NCBI GenBank assembly: GCA_023269675.1
Contig: JAHFSX010000013.1
Span: 90,676-154,675, forward strand
DNA length: 64,000 bases
Reading direction: 5' to 3'
From: Verrucomicrobiota bacterium
GTDB taxonomy: Bacteria > Verrucomicrobiota > Kiritimatiellia > RFP12 > UBA1067
Position numbers and translations under genes: made by a program. Within the stretch, counting starts at the first letter, position 1; every line of letters begins with the position of its first letter. Shown one piece after another: positions 7,795 to 16,698 of the stretch. A model generated the notes under the pieces. The model had not been told where the DNA came from. It saw nothing but the letters and a program-made list of their open reading frames with translations, and searched no databases.

Positions 7795-9213
7795 ATGAGA
7801 CTCTGTAAAAATGCAGGCTTCCTCGCGCTCGTCTCGGCCGCCGTGGCGGCGTGTGCCGCCGAACCGAAAATCAGCATCGTTTTCCCCGCCGCGGACGCGC
7901 GCGTGGCCACCACAGGCCGGACCTTCGTGATCGGGTCGGTCACCCCGCCCGACACGCCGCTCACCGTCAACGGCCAGACCGTCACCCCCTGGCGCACGGG
8001 CAGCTTCCTCTGCCTGGTCCCGGTCACGCCCGGCACCAACACCCTGGTCTTGCGCGCGGGCGCCACCGTGCAGCGCCACACCTTCACCGTGCCCTGCCCC
8101 GCCCCGGCCTGGGACGGCAAGAGCCTCCGCGCGCAGCAGCCGCTGCAGCCGCTCGGCCTCCTGACCAACGAGACCGTCCGTCTGGAGTGCCTCGCTCCCA
8201 CCGGCCTCACCGTCCACGCCGCCGTCGGCGAGCGCACGCTCAGCCTCGTCCCCGAAACCCAGCATCCGAACCGCTACACCGGCAGCGTCGCTTTTGACGC
8301 GCCCGCAGAAAACGTGCCGGTGACCTTCTTTTGCGGATCCTTGCCCGACGCCCCGGCCGCGTCCGTCACGTTCCGCAACGCGTGGCCCGCGCACACCGTC
8401 ACCGGCGGGCTCTTCGAGGTCCGCGCCCGCACCGCCCCCGGCGACGGCGACACCGTGGCCTTTCTGCCGCCCGGGCTCTGCGTACGCGGCGCGGGGTTCA
8501 CCGGCGAGCACACCCGCTTCTGGCTGGCGGATGCCCTCCGCTACGTCGAAACCCGCCATCTCGCGCCGGCCCCGGCCGCGACCTGCCCGCCGCGCGACCT
8601 GCCGCTGCCAGACCCCGCCGCCGGGTTCGGCCCCCACCCGCCCACGAACCGCGCGCCCGCGGGGCTGCTGATCATGCTCGACCCCGGCCACGGAGGCAGC
8701 TCGACCGGCGCGTTCGGCCCCTCCGGCATCCCCGAGAAGCAGGTCACCCTGCGGCAGGCCGACGTCGTGAAGTCCGTGCTGGAGGCGGCCGGCTACCGCG
8801 TGCGCCTGACGCGCGCGGCCGACGCCGACGTCGACCTCTACGAGCGCGTCCGTCTGTCCTGCACCGAGAAGGCTGACGCCTTCATCTCGCTCCACTACAA
8901 CTCCTGTGTGCCCTCCACCGATCCGGCCGAGGTCCGCCACGTCGCCACGTACGCCTGGAACGCCATCGGCGGGCAGCTCGCGCGCGCCATCCATCCGCGC
9001 GTCGCGGCGGCCACGGCGGTTCCCGACGGCGGCGTCCGCACCGCCAGTTTCGCGGTCTGCCGCAACCCCGCCGTCCCCTCGATCCTGATCGAGCTGGATT
9101 TCATCTCGACGCCGCAGGGCGAGGAGTCTATCCAGCAGCCCGACCAGCAGCGCCGCGTGGCCGAAGCGATCCTCGCCGGCCTGCGCGACTGGCTCGCCCC
9201 GCCTGTCCCTTGA
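7795..9213 (+). CDS. Exported N-acetylmuramoyl-L-alanine amidase (Amidase_3)
   Basis: 472 aa with an N-terminal signal sequence ending near residue 20 (lipoprotein processing at the Cys of AACAAE is possible). Residues 22 to about 285 form an accessory region with beta-sandwich-like composition. The catalytic Amidase_3 domain follows: LDPGHGG near 296 and an EKQVTL Glu (zinc ligands), the SLHYNS His, and the catalytic Glu in ILIELDF near residue 430. The enzyme cleaves the amide between MurNAc and L-Ala during cell-wall remodelling or daughter-cell separation. It has its own promoter and is followed closely by the GH127 gene on the same strand. Confidence 0.88.
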   Translation: MRLCKNAGFLALVSAAVAACAAEPKISIVFPAADARVATTGRTFVIGSVTPPDTPLTVNGQTVTPWRTGSFLCLVPVTPGTNTLVLRAGATVQRHTFTVPCPAPAWDGKSLRAQQPLQPLGLLTNETVRLECLAPTGLTVHAAVGERTLSLVPETQHPNRYTGSVAFDAPAENVPVTFFCGSLPDAPAASVTFRNAWPAHTVTGGLFEVRARTAPGDGDTVAFLPPGLCVRGAGFTGEHTRFWLADALRYVETRHLAPAPAATCPPRDLPLPDPAAGFGPHPPTNRAPAGLLIMLDPGHGGSSTGAFGPSGIPEKQVTLRQADVVKSVLEAAGYRVRLTRAADADVDLYERVRLSCTEKADAFISLHYNSCVPSTDPAEVRHVATYAWNAIGGQLARAIHPRVAAATAVPDGGVRTASFAVCRNPAVPSILIELDFISTPQGEESIQQPDQQRRVAEAILAGLRDWLAPPVP

Positions 9214-9250
9214 TTTCCTTCTGCCACCCCACAACCCGAGGTCCTGCTCC

Positions 9251-11653
9251 ATGAAACGCACACTGCCCTCACTTACGCTTACGCTTTCTCTCGCCGTCGC
9301 ATCCAGCCTCGCGTCCGCGGCCAGCGACTACCCCTACCAGCCCGTGCCGCTCAAGCAGGTCGCGATTCTCGACGGCTTCTGGCTGCCGCGCTTCGAGACC
9401 AACCGCCTCGTCACGGTCTGGGCCGACTTCAGGAAGAGCGAGGAGACCGGCCGCATCGCGAACTTCGCCCGCGCCGGCAAGCTGGAGGCCGGCCCCTTCA
9501 AAGGCATCCCCTTCGACGACTCGGACGTCTACAAGATCGTCGAGGGCGCCGCCTACACGCTCGCCACGCATCCCGACCCGCGGCTCGACGCCTACCTCGA
9601 CGCCCTGATCGTCAAGATGGCCGCCGCGCAGGAGCCGGACGGCTACCTCTACACCGCCCGCACGCTGGGCTTCACCAACGGCATGACCGGCCCCGCGCGC
9701 TGGAGCAACGAGGGCAGCAGCCATGAGCTCTACAACGTCGGCCACCTCTACGAGGCCGCCGCCGCGCACTTTGAAGTCACCGGCAAACGTACGCTGCTCG
9801 ACGTCGCCCTCAAGAGCGCCGACCTGATCGACAAGACCTTCGGCCCCCGCGCCGACCAGCTCAAAGTCGTGCCCGGCCACGAGGAGATCGAGATCGGCCT
9901 GTGCAAGCTCTACCGCGTCACCGGCGAGCGGCGCTACCTCGACCTCGCCAAGTTCTTCATCGACATGCGCGGCCGCAAGGAGCTGCGCAAGCTCTACGGC
10001 GCCTACAACCAGGACCACATCCCCGCGACCGAGCAGACCGAGGCCGTGGGCCACGCGGTCCGCGCGGGCTACCTCTACGCGGGCATGGCCGATGTCGCGG
10101 CGCTGACGGGCGACAAAGCCTATATCGACGCCATCGGGAAGCTCTGGGAAAACGTGGTCTCTAAAAAGATGCACCTCAACGGCGGCATCGGCGCGCGCCA
10201 CGCGGGCGAGGCCTTCGGCGAGAACTACGAGCTGCCGAACGAGAGCGCCTATCTGGAGACCTGCGCCGCCATCGCCAACGCCCTCTGGAACCAGCGCATG
10301 TTCCTGCTCCACGGCGACGCGAAGTACATCGACGTGCTGGAGCGCATCGTCTACAACGGCTTCCTCTCCGGCATCGCGATCCAGGGCGACGCGTTCTTCT
10401 ACCCCAACCCACTCGCCAGCCGCGGCGGCTACGCGCGCTCGAAGTGGTTCGGCTGCTCCTGCTGCCCGGTCAACATCGTGCGCTTCATCCCGCAGCTCGC
10501 CCAGTTCGCCTACGCCCAGCGCGGCGCGGCGGTCTACGTGAACCTCTTCATCGCCAGCTCCGCCCGGCTCAAGACCGACGCAGGCGAGGTGACGCTCACG
10601 CTGAAGACCGCCTACCCGTGGAACGGCGACGTGCGCATCGAGGTCGCGCCCGCCAAGGACGGGACCGCCTTCCCCCTCAAGGTCCGCGTGCCCGGCTGGG
10701 CCATCGGCCAGCCCGTGCCCTCCGACCTCTACACGCAGACCAGCCCCGGCTCTCTTCGCGACGTCGCCGTGAAGGTCAACGGCGAGCCCGTGCCGCTCAG
10801 CCTCGACCACGGCTATGTCACCCTCGACCGCGCCTGGCGCGCGGGTGACGCCGTGGACCTCGCCTTCGCCATGCCCGTGCGCCGCATCCAGGCCAACCCC
10901 GCGGTGAAAGACGACCTCGGCCGCCTCGCCGTCGAGCGCGGCCCGCTGGTCTACTGCGCCGAGTCCGCCGACAACGAGGGCCGCGCGCTCAACCTCATGC
11001 TGCCCGCCGCCTCGGCCTTCGCCGAAACTTCGGTCGAGATCCTCGGCCACACGATGGTCGCGCTCAAGGCCCAGGCCCTGTCCGCCACGGCCGACCTGCG
11101 CGGCAATGTCTCCGTGCTGCCGGAGATCGCCACGCTCATCCCCTACTTCGCCTGGTGCCACCGCGGGGCCAAGGAGATGCAGGTCTGGTTCCCGACCTCG
11201 GCCGAGAACGCCGAGCCGCTCTCCAGCGTCACCGCCACCGCCTCGCACTGCTGGGAGCTGGACACGGTCACCGCGGTCAACGACGGCGTGCTGCCGAGGA
11301 GCTCCGCCGACCACGAGGTCAAGCGCCTGACCTGGTGGCCCAACAAGGGCACCGCCGAGTGGATCCAGTACGACTGCGTTCTGCCGGAGTCGCTCAAGGG
11401 CTGCGCGGTCTACTGGTTCGACGACACGGGCAAGGGCTCCTGCCGCCTGCCCGCCGCTTGGAAGGTCCAGTCGTGTGATGCGGCCGGCAACTGGGTCGAC
11501 ATCCCCGCGGCGGGCGGGTATCCGGTCGCGAAGGACACGCTCTGCGAGGCCGTTTTCGCCGCACCGGTCATCACCCGGCAGCTGCGCCTCGCGGTCCAGC
11601 TCCAGCCCGGCGTCTCCGGCGGCGTGCTCGAGTGGAAGCTCCTTGTGAAGTGA
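9251..11653 (+). CDS. Secreted GH127-family beta-L-arabinofuranosidase-like enzyme
   Basis: 800 aa with a cleavable signal peptide (cut after about residue 24, ASA). The (alpha/alpha)6 barrel spans residues 30-420. Key GH127 residues are present: Glu320, the ESAYLETC segment (E336, C338) and the GCSCCP segment (C404, C405), corresponding to the zinc ligands and catalytic Cys of the characterised bifidobacterial enzyme. Beta-sandwich domains follow, and the last ~150 residues look like an added discoidin-type carbohydrate-binding module. It probably trims arabinofuranosyl residues from plant glycans outside the cytoplasm. ATG at 9251 with GAGG nine bases upstream. Exact sugar specificity is not decidable because GH127/GH146 relatives vary. 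Confidence 0.88.
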   Translation: MKRTLPSLTLTLSLAVASSLASAASDYPYQPVPLKQVAILDGFWLPRFETNRLVTVWADFRKSEETGRIANFARAGKLEAGPFKGIPFDDSDVYKIVEGAAYTLATHPDPRLDAYLDALIVKMAAAQEPDGYLYTARTLGFTNGMTGPARWSNEGSSHELYNVGHLYEAAAAHFEVTGKRTLLDVALKSADLIDKTFGPRADQLKVVPGHEEIEIGLCKLYRVTGERRYLDLAKFFIDMRGRKELRKLYGAYNQDHIPATEQTEAVGHAVRAGYLYAGMADVAALTGDKAYIDAIGKLWENVVSKKMHLNGGIGARHAGEAFGENYELPNESAYLETCAAIANALWNQRMFLLHGDAKYIDVLERIVYNGFLSGIAIQGDAFFYPNPLASRGGYARSKWFGCSCCPVNIVRFIPQLAQFAYAQRGAAVYVNLFIASSARLKTDAGEVTLTLKTAYPWNGDVRIEVAPAKDGTAFPLKVRVPGWAIGQPVPSDLYTQTSPGSLRDVAVKVNGEPVPLSLDHGYVTLDRAWRAGDAVDLAFAMPVRRIQANPAVKDDLGRLAVERGPLVYCAESADNEGRALNLMLPAASAFAETSVEILGHTMVALKAQALSATADLRGNVSVLPEIATLIPYFAWCHRGAKEMQVWFPTSAENAEPLSSVTATASHCWELDTVTAVNDGVLPRSSADHEVKRLTWWPNKGTAEWIQYDCVLPESLKGCAVYWFDDTGKGSCRLPAAWKVQSCDAAGNWVDIPAAGGYPVAKDTLCEAVFAAPVITRQLRLAVQLQPGVSGGVLEWKLLVK

Positions 11654-11701
11654 AGTCAGGGGGTTATGCTGAAGACCGTCGGCCTGATCTGAGGAGGTGC
11701 G

Positions 11702-12418
11702 ATGCCTGCGTATCTGGAAATGCAAGACGTCATTCGTGCTGAGATAGAGGTGCTCCGGAATGAAGCCGATGCCGCTGTGCGAGCCTATTTTTCCTTCAAG
11801 ACCATGCGTGAAATGATCAGCGCAGACGAAGAGCTTCACTGGCTGTTGAACCGCAACGGTTACTTTTGGACCTCCGTGCTATCCGGTTTTCAGTGCGTCT
11901 TCTTCTTGTCGATGCGCAAGTTCTTCGACACCGATACCCGCAGCCATGGTTTCAACAAGCTCATCGCGCTTTGCGAAAATCACATCACCGTGTTTTCAAA
12001 GGAATCGCTCGCTCGCCGGCGTAAACACGATTTTGAGAACCCCGCAGATCTGAAAGCCTATGCCCTGAAGGCTTTTGTTCCTGAAAAGGGCTATTTCGCG
12101 GACTTTAAGTTGAGCGTGTCACAGGAGTTGGATCGCGCACACTTTCGAAAGGTGTTCCTCACCATCGCGGACAAAGTCATTGCGCACAACGAGGTCGTGA
12201 AGGAGCCAAAGGATCCAAAAGTCGATGACGTGTTCACGAATGTCAACACTGCTGACCTTGAGGCGATTTTATTACTTATGCAACGCATCGCGACCGGATT
12301 CCGATCACTCTGGACAAATGGTCATGAGCTCGACCTTTCAGTAATGAAACTTCCTTTGCAGGATCTGGTCGTTCGCGACGTGCGCAGCGCATTGTCGAAA
12401 CTGAAGCGCGAACAGTAA
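11702..12418 (+). CDS. AbiU2/HEPN-like protein of unknown function in lower-GC DNA
   Basis: 238 aa, soluble, mostly alpha-helical. The pattern FWTSVLSGFQCVFFLSMRKF followed later by a helix with DKVIAHNEVV resembles the HEPN-like AbiU2 domain of abortive-infection and toxin-type proteins, but the match is from memory of the family pattern and no strict R-x4-6-H motif is obvious. Base composition is clearly lower in GC than flanking genes and codon use is less biased, suggesting recent acquisition. A strong GGAGG lies just before the ATG at 11702. It stands alone between the GH127 gene and degraded DNA. It could equally be an orphan hypothetical without defence function. Confidence 0.5.
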   Translation: MPAYLEMQDVIRAEIEVLRNEADAAVRAYFSFKTMREMISADEELHWLLNRNGYFWTSVLSGFQCVFFLSMRKFFDTDTRSHGFNKLIALCENHITVFSKESLARRRKHDFENPADLKAYALKAFVPEKGYFADFKLSVSQELDRAHFRKVFLTIADKVIAHNEVVKEPKDPKVDDVFTNVNTADLEAILLLMQRIATGFRSLWTNGHELDLSVMKLPLQDLVVRDVRSALSKLKREQ

Positions 12419-12544
12419 CCTAGACGTCATAAATATCAGATGGTTGAAGAGGCGTGAACAGACACCGGCCACCTCTCTCAAAGTTGGAAGCGGTGCGGGC
12501 CTTGGGCCTTGCGGCACACCGCAGAAAAGCTATTGTTGTCTGCT

Positions 12545-12579
12545 CTTTCGCGTTCTATGTGTTCTTTTGTGGCAATTCG
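12545..12579. repeat. Simple-sequence-like dispersed element (T/G-rich)
   Basis: A short T/G-rich stretch with TTCTATGTG and TTCTTTTGTGG units repeats the same internal pattern. It resembles direct-repeat elements seen in intergenic DNA of PVC genomes. It lies in the otherwise non-coding 12419-12672 interval, where I see no gene. Confidence 0.35.
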
Positions 12580-12672
12580 ATCTTCACCCGTTTGTGAGTC
12601 TCTTTATCCAGCGCGCGCGAGCACCCAGCAAACTGACGACTGGCTTCTGGTGATCCGCGTTTCGCCCCCCTA

Positions 12673-12803
12673 CCACTTCTCGAAGTCGCCGAACCCGCGG
12701 CGGTTGTTCGAGTCGCTGCCGCCACCTTCATCGCGTCCGGACGCATCCCGGCGACAGGCAACCATTTGCCACACTTCAGAATCCGGAGCGCCAGCGGAGA
12801 TAG
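12673..12803 (-). pseudogene. Remnant of a GH2-type glycosidase, C-terminal pieces joined by a deletion
   Basis: Minus-strand translation of 12723-12803 gives LSPLALRILKCGKWLPVAG followed by MRPDAMKV. This parallels LSPLSFRILKQGKLLPFAG...MRPEEMMV of the intact GH2 gene nearby (around 17360-17440). In another frame, 12673-12726 gives GSDSNNRRGFGDFEKW, paralleling that gene's C-terminus GSDSNSRRWFGVFETW. In the intact protein these are about 200 residues apart. The junction falls where the intact gene has two similar GTCGTSGGC stretches, consistent with deletion between short direct repeats. The remainder of the ancestral gene is gone and the autotransporter-like gene now abuts it. Confidence 0.75.
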
Positions 12804-12887
12804 ATACCCCCGTGTTGAAAGGAACGGATGGCTGGACGGATAAGGTAACCGATCCCCCATACAGGATTCCGATGGGTAGCGTTCCGT

Positions 12888-15800
12888 TTACAGGATCGTG
12901 ATCAGCGTTCCGGAGACATAGACGAGCCGTATGGAAGAGGGCTCGTAGACAAGCATCCACGGGCCCGCGATCGATACGTTTTTGAATTCTCCCGTAACAC
13001 CGTCGGACGCTGAAACCAACGTATAGGAGGTGACAGCAGGCTTAGTCCCCGGAAGGCTGAGGGCCAGCGCCAGTTGCGACACGTTCAGCGCCCCGGCGAC
13101 GGCCAGACTGTCGCAGGTGCCGTTCGCGGCGACACCCAACGTCAGGGTCCCGGTCAGACTTGTCGCTCCGGGCAGTCGCAGGGTGCCCGCCGGTGATACC
13201 AAGCCCGTCACGGTCAGCGCGCCGTTCGAGACCGAGCCGCCGCCTGACAGCGATGCGATCGTGACCGCACCGCCGCCGATATCCAGCAGGGCGCCAGCGG
13301 CGACTGCCACCTCTCCGTTCTGCGGGATGATCGAGCCGCTTCCGGAAGGCGGGAACCACTTCGCCATAAGCCCGATCTCCACGGCCTGACGCTCATTATC
13401 GGTCAACTTGCGGTCATACACCAGAATTTCAGCCACCTCGCCGCGGTAGTAGCGGCTCGGCCACTGGGACGAGCCCCAATAATCTCCGATCGCCGGCTTG
13501 AAACTCTGCAGTGAACCGCTGACCGAGGTGACCAGATGAGGTTGGCCGACGGTCACATTACTGTTTGAAACAACCCCGTTGATGGCGACGAGCCCACCCG
13601 CCCCGACATAATGGAAGTCGTTGGGGTTGCCCGGGAAATACCAGGTCGTGCCGCCCAGGCGGAGCCCGGTATCTTCCCCATTCCTGCCCCAGAATCCGCC
13701 GTTGTCGTTGCTCGTGTCGCGGATCATGTTCACCGCGAAGACCGTCTGCGCGTTCGTGACCGCGGAGCCGATCATCCGGCCGCGCGCGCCGCCCAAGCCG
13801 AAGCGCAGGCCGCCGCGGCCGCCGAAGAGCGCGGCATTGTAAACCGGGCAGTTGAAATCGTTGGTTGTCGCGAACGTGAACCCGGAGCCCTCCGCATCCG
13901 CCCAGGCGGTCACGTTCGAGCCGCCGGCCAGCGTGGTAAAGGTGTTGGTCCGCGAGGCGTCCAGCCGGTAGACGAGCCCCGTGACCGAAGGTATCCCCGT
14001 GACAAGCCGGAGCGTTCCAGCCGCTATCGTTGTGAACCCCGTGTAGGTGTTCGGCCCCGCCAGCGTGACGCTTCCGCTCCCGATCTTGGTTACGGCTACG
14101 TTTCCCGTGATGGTGCCGGTATAAAAGCTGTCGAGGTCGAGCCCGCCAACGGTCAAAACGGAGCGGGCCGGATTCCGGTTGCCGATGCTGCCCGAACCTT
14201 TGACAGCCGCGAGCCGGGCGGAGATGCCCCCCAATTCGACGGTCGCGCCGCTGCTCACGTTGAGAACCGTGTTGGAGGGGAGCGCCGAAGACCCCAACTG
14301 CGGAGCCGAGACCGTGCCGAGCCACTTCGCCATCAGATAGCGTTCAACGGTCTGGCGCTCGAGGTCGTCGAGTTTGCGGTCGTAGACAAGAAATTCAGCG
14401 ATGTCGCCCCTGTAGTGGCGGCGGTACTGGGAATAGGAGCCGATCGCTACGGACCACGTCTGAGCAGAACCGCTGATCGCCGTTAAGACAAGCGGTTGGC
14501 CAACGGTAAAGCTGCTGCCTGCCGCGCCGTTGGTGTAGACCCAGCCGCTCGAAGCAAAGTCGTTGCCGTTGCCGCAGAACTGAACGGCGGACGCTTGCAG
14601 ACGGATGCCGTAGTCGTTATCGGCGACACCCCACAGGCCGCCGAGATTGTTGTTGCTCGCAGGATTCATGACAACGAAGACGGATTGCGCCCGGATGGAG
14701 CGGTTGGCCGTGAGGCGGCGGAGGACGTCTTCATCGCGGTTGAAACGCAGCCCGCCGCGGCCGCTGAAGAGCGTGGCATCATAGACAGGGCACTTCTCTG
14801 ATTTATTGGTCGTGAAGAATATTCCGGAGCCATTGGCATCGGCCCAGGACACCACGTTCGAGCCGTCGGCGAACTGGAGCGTGGTGAGCGCGTTCGAGGA
14901 GGCGTCGAGCCGGTAGACCAAGCCGTCCGTCAGGCGCGAGGCCAGCGACAGTGTGCCGGCCTCGACAGAGGTGTCGCCGTTGTACGAGTTGGTGCCGCTC
15001 AGGACGAGCACGCCCGCGCTGATCTTGCGGAGCCCGCCGTCTTTTGAAGCGCCCGCGCCGTCGTGCAGAAGGGCCGTGGAGACGGCTTGCGTCGAGCCGG
15101 AGACCGAATCGAAAATGACGCCACCCGTCGAAACCTTGACCTGGGGCACGTTGTAGAAGTGTCCCATGCTGGCGTATCCAGCCTTGCTGCGAAGCGTGCC
15201 GCCTGAAACGGTGAGGGAGGGAGTGTTCGTCGGCACCTCCGCCACAAGGGCGTCCAGTTCCAGCACGCCGTTGCTGTTGACCTGGATGCTGGCGGAGCCG
15301 GCTCCGGCGAAGGCACGCACCTGAGAGGCGTAAAGCGCTGCCTGAACGGAGGCGCCGCCGAGCGAGAGCGAGGAGGTTGCACCGTCCATGCCGAGATTCA
15401 CGATGGCGGGGCCGGCGGACGAGTTGACCGTCAGCGCGCCATATGGCAGGTTCAGGACACCTGCGTTTCCGGACGAACGGCCCACAACGAGTGGAGTCTT
15501 CGTTTCGATTCGCGCGTTGCCGTCCGAGAGAGAGACCGTCGCCCCGACGATGTCCAGCGAGCCGAGGATGCTCGGCGACACGTTGTTCGTCACGGCTACG
15601 GTTCCGGAGAGGATTCGGACGGCTTTGGATGACGCGCCGATCACGCCGTTACTCCAGTACGCCGAGTCATTCCAGTTGCCCGAGCCGCCGGCCCAGACCG
15701 CGCTGGCAGCCGAGTTGTAGCTCAGGGCATCCACAAGGAAGTTGTTGAGCACGTCCTGATCGGAGAGCATGCCCGTGTGGATGCGCACGCGCGACAGGGC

Positions 15801-16478
15801 TCCTGAAAAGAAGTTGGTATATACCGTCGTGTTGTACTTCTTCGCGGCGCCCAGCGAGAGGGGGATGCCGGACTGGACCGGATCCGAGCACCACGAAAAC
15901 GCCACGACATTGCCGTCCACAAAGATCTTCTCCTGCTTGAAGGTGTTCCGAACGACCGCGAGGTGGTGCCACGCGCCCGCCGCCGGAGTGCCGTAGCTGA
16001 AGCCAATCGTCGAGCCGAGATTATCAACCGCCACGCCGCCGGCATCGTAGCGGAACATCAGGCGGCTAGCCTCCCAGGTGTTGACGCTGTAGTCCTCCGT
16101 CCACGAGAGATAAACCGACTTTGCGGCGGGTACGGAGGCGACCCAGACCCACGCCTCCATCGACCAAACGCTGTTTCCGGTCAACGAGGCAGGCGCAACG
16201 ACATTGGTCATGACACTCTGCGCGGTTCCGCCGAAAAGCACGGCCTTCTTCCCGAGCAGGCTGTTGGTGTAGATAGCGCCCGCGCTTCCTGTCGGCACGG
16301 CGAAGCTTCCTCCGAGCGTTCCGGCATTCGCCCACTGCGTGACGGGGTCACCGTCCCCCGCCGTCACCGTGTCGGCTGAAAGATCGACCAGCAGCGTCCC
16401 GGCCGACCGCAGCTCCTGCGCCAGACCCGAAAGCGCAAACACCGTCACAAAAACCATGCCCTGCACGATTGTTTTCAT
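12888..16478 (-). CDS. Large exported LamG / autotransporter-beta-strand-repeat surface protein
   Basis: 1,196 aa with a clear signal peptide at the chosen start (MKTIVQGMVFVTVFALSG); longer upstream frames lack one. A LamG/concanavalin-like domain occupies roughly residues 30-200. It is followed by beta-helical segments with autotransporter-associated strand repeats (VLVLSGTNSYNGDTSVEAG near 500 and VTLAGPNTYTGFTTIAAG near 840) and two long homologous modules beginning GLVYRLDAS with RGGLRF, YRGDIAEFLVYDRKL and MAKW. The repeats form a passenger-type beta-helix. No outer-membrane barrel and no PEP-CTERM tail is seen at the C-terminus (ends LITIL), so anchoring is unclear. Likely a glycan-binding or adhesin-like protein of the adjoining glycosidase cluster. 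Function inferred. Confidence 0.75.
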   Translation of the reverse strand: MKTIVQGMVFVTVFALSGLAQELRSAGTLLVDLSADTVTAGDGDPVTQWANAGTLGGSFAVPTGSAGAIYTNSLLGKKAVLFGGTAQSVMTNVVAPASLTGNSVWSMEAWVWVASVPAAKSVYLSWTEDYSVNTWEASRLMFRYDAGGVAVDNLGSTIGFSYGTPAAGAWHHLAVVRNTFKQEKIFVDGNVVAFSWCSDPVQSGIPLSLGAAKKYNTTVYTNFFSGALSRVRIHTGMLSDQDVLNNFLVDALSYNSAASAVWAGGSGNWNDSAYWSNGVIGASSKAVRILSGTVAVTNNVSPSILGSLDIVGATVSLSDGNARIETKTPLVVGRSSGNAGVLNLPYGALTVNSSAGPAIVNLGMDGATSSLSLGGASVQAALYASQVRAFAGAGSASIQVNSNGVLELDALVAEVPTNTPSLTVSGGTLRSKAGYASMGHFYNVPQVKVSTGGVIFDSVSGSTQAVSTALLHDGAGASKDGGLRKISAGVLVLSGTNSYNGDTSVEAGTLSLASRLTDGLVYRLDASSNALTTLQFADGSNVVSWADANGSGIFFTTNKSEKCPVYDATLFSGRGGLRFNRDEDVLRRLTANRSIRAQSVFVVMNPASNNNLGGLWGVADNDYGIRLQASAVQFCGNGNDFASSGWVYTNGAAGSSFTVGQPLVLTAISGSAQTWSVAIGSYSQYRRHYRGDIAEFLVYDRKLDDLERQTVERYLMAKWLGTVSAPQLGSSALPSNTVLNVSSGATVELGGISARLAAVKGSGSIGNRNPARSVLTVGGLDLDSFYTGTITGNVAVTKIGSGSVTLAGPNTYTGFTTIAAGTLRLVTGIPSVTGLVYRLDASRTNTFTTLAGGSNVTAWADAEGSGFTFATTNDFNCPVYNAALFGGRGGLRFGLGGARGRMIGSAVTNAQTVFAVNMIRDTSNDNGGFWGRNGEDTGLRLGGTTWYFPGNPNDFHYVGAGGLVAINGVVSNSNVTVGQPHLVTSVSGSLQSFKPAIGDYWGSSQWPSRYYRGEVAEILVYDRKLTDNERQAVEIGLMAKWFPPSGSGSIIPQNGEVAVAAGALLDIGGGAVTIASLSGGGSVSNGALTVTGLVSPAGTLRLPGATSLTGTLTLGVAANGTCDSLAVAGALNVSQLALALSLPGTKPAVTSYTLVSASDGVTGEFKNVSIAGPWMLVYEPSSIRLVYVSGTLITIL

Positions 16479-16698
16479 ATCGCTCGCATCCCTTAAACAT
16501 GAACCGGACCGGACCGCTCGCCACCTTGGCGTAAACACGAAACGTTCTGGAGGCAGCACGACTTGTTGGTGATTATGTGGGGGGAAGGCAGAATCCGTCA
16601 ACCTGATTTCAACATACTTTTGTGTCCTTGACCTCCAGGCGAACTCACGCAGCAAGAAAGAGGCCCGCGGGCCCCCGCGCGCGAGTGTTTCCGGTCCC

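Noticed and set aside
9269..11839. Long open frames opposite the GH127, GH2, GH106 and FAD genes (for example 9269-11839 minus, 24278-27178 plus, 20252-23326 plus)
   Set aside because: They are shadows caused by high GC at codon third positions. Their translations are Arg/Gly/Ala/His-rich with no motifs, whereas the opposite strand has complete enzyme signatures.
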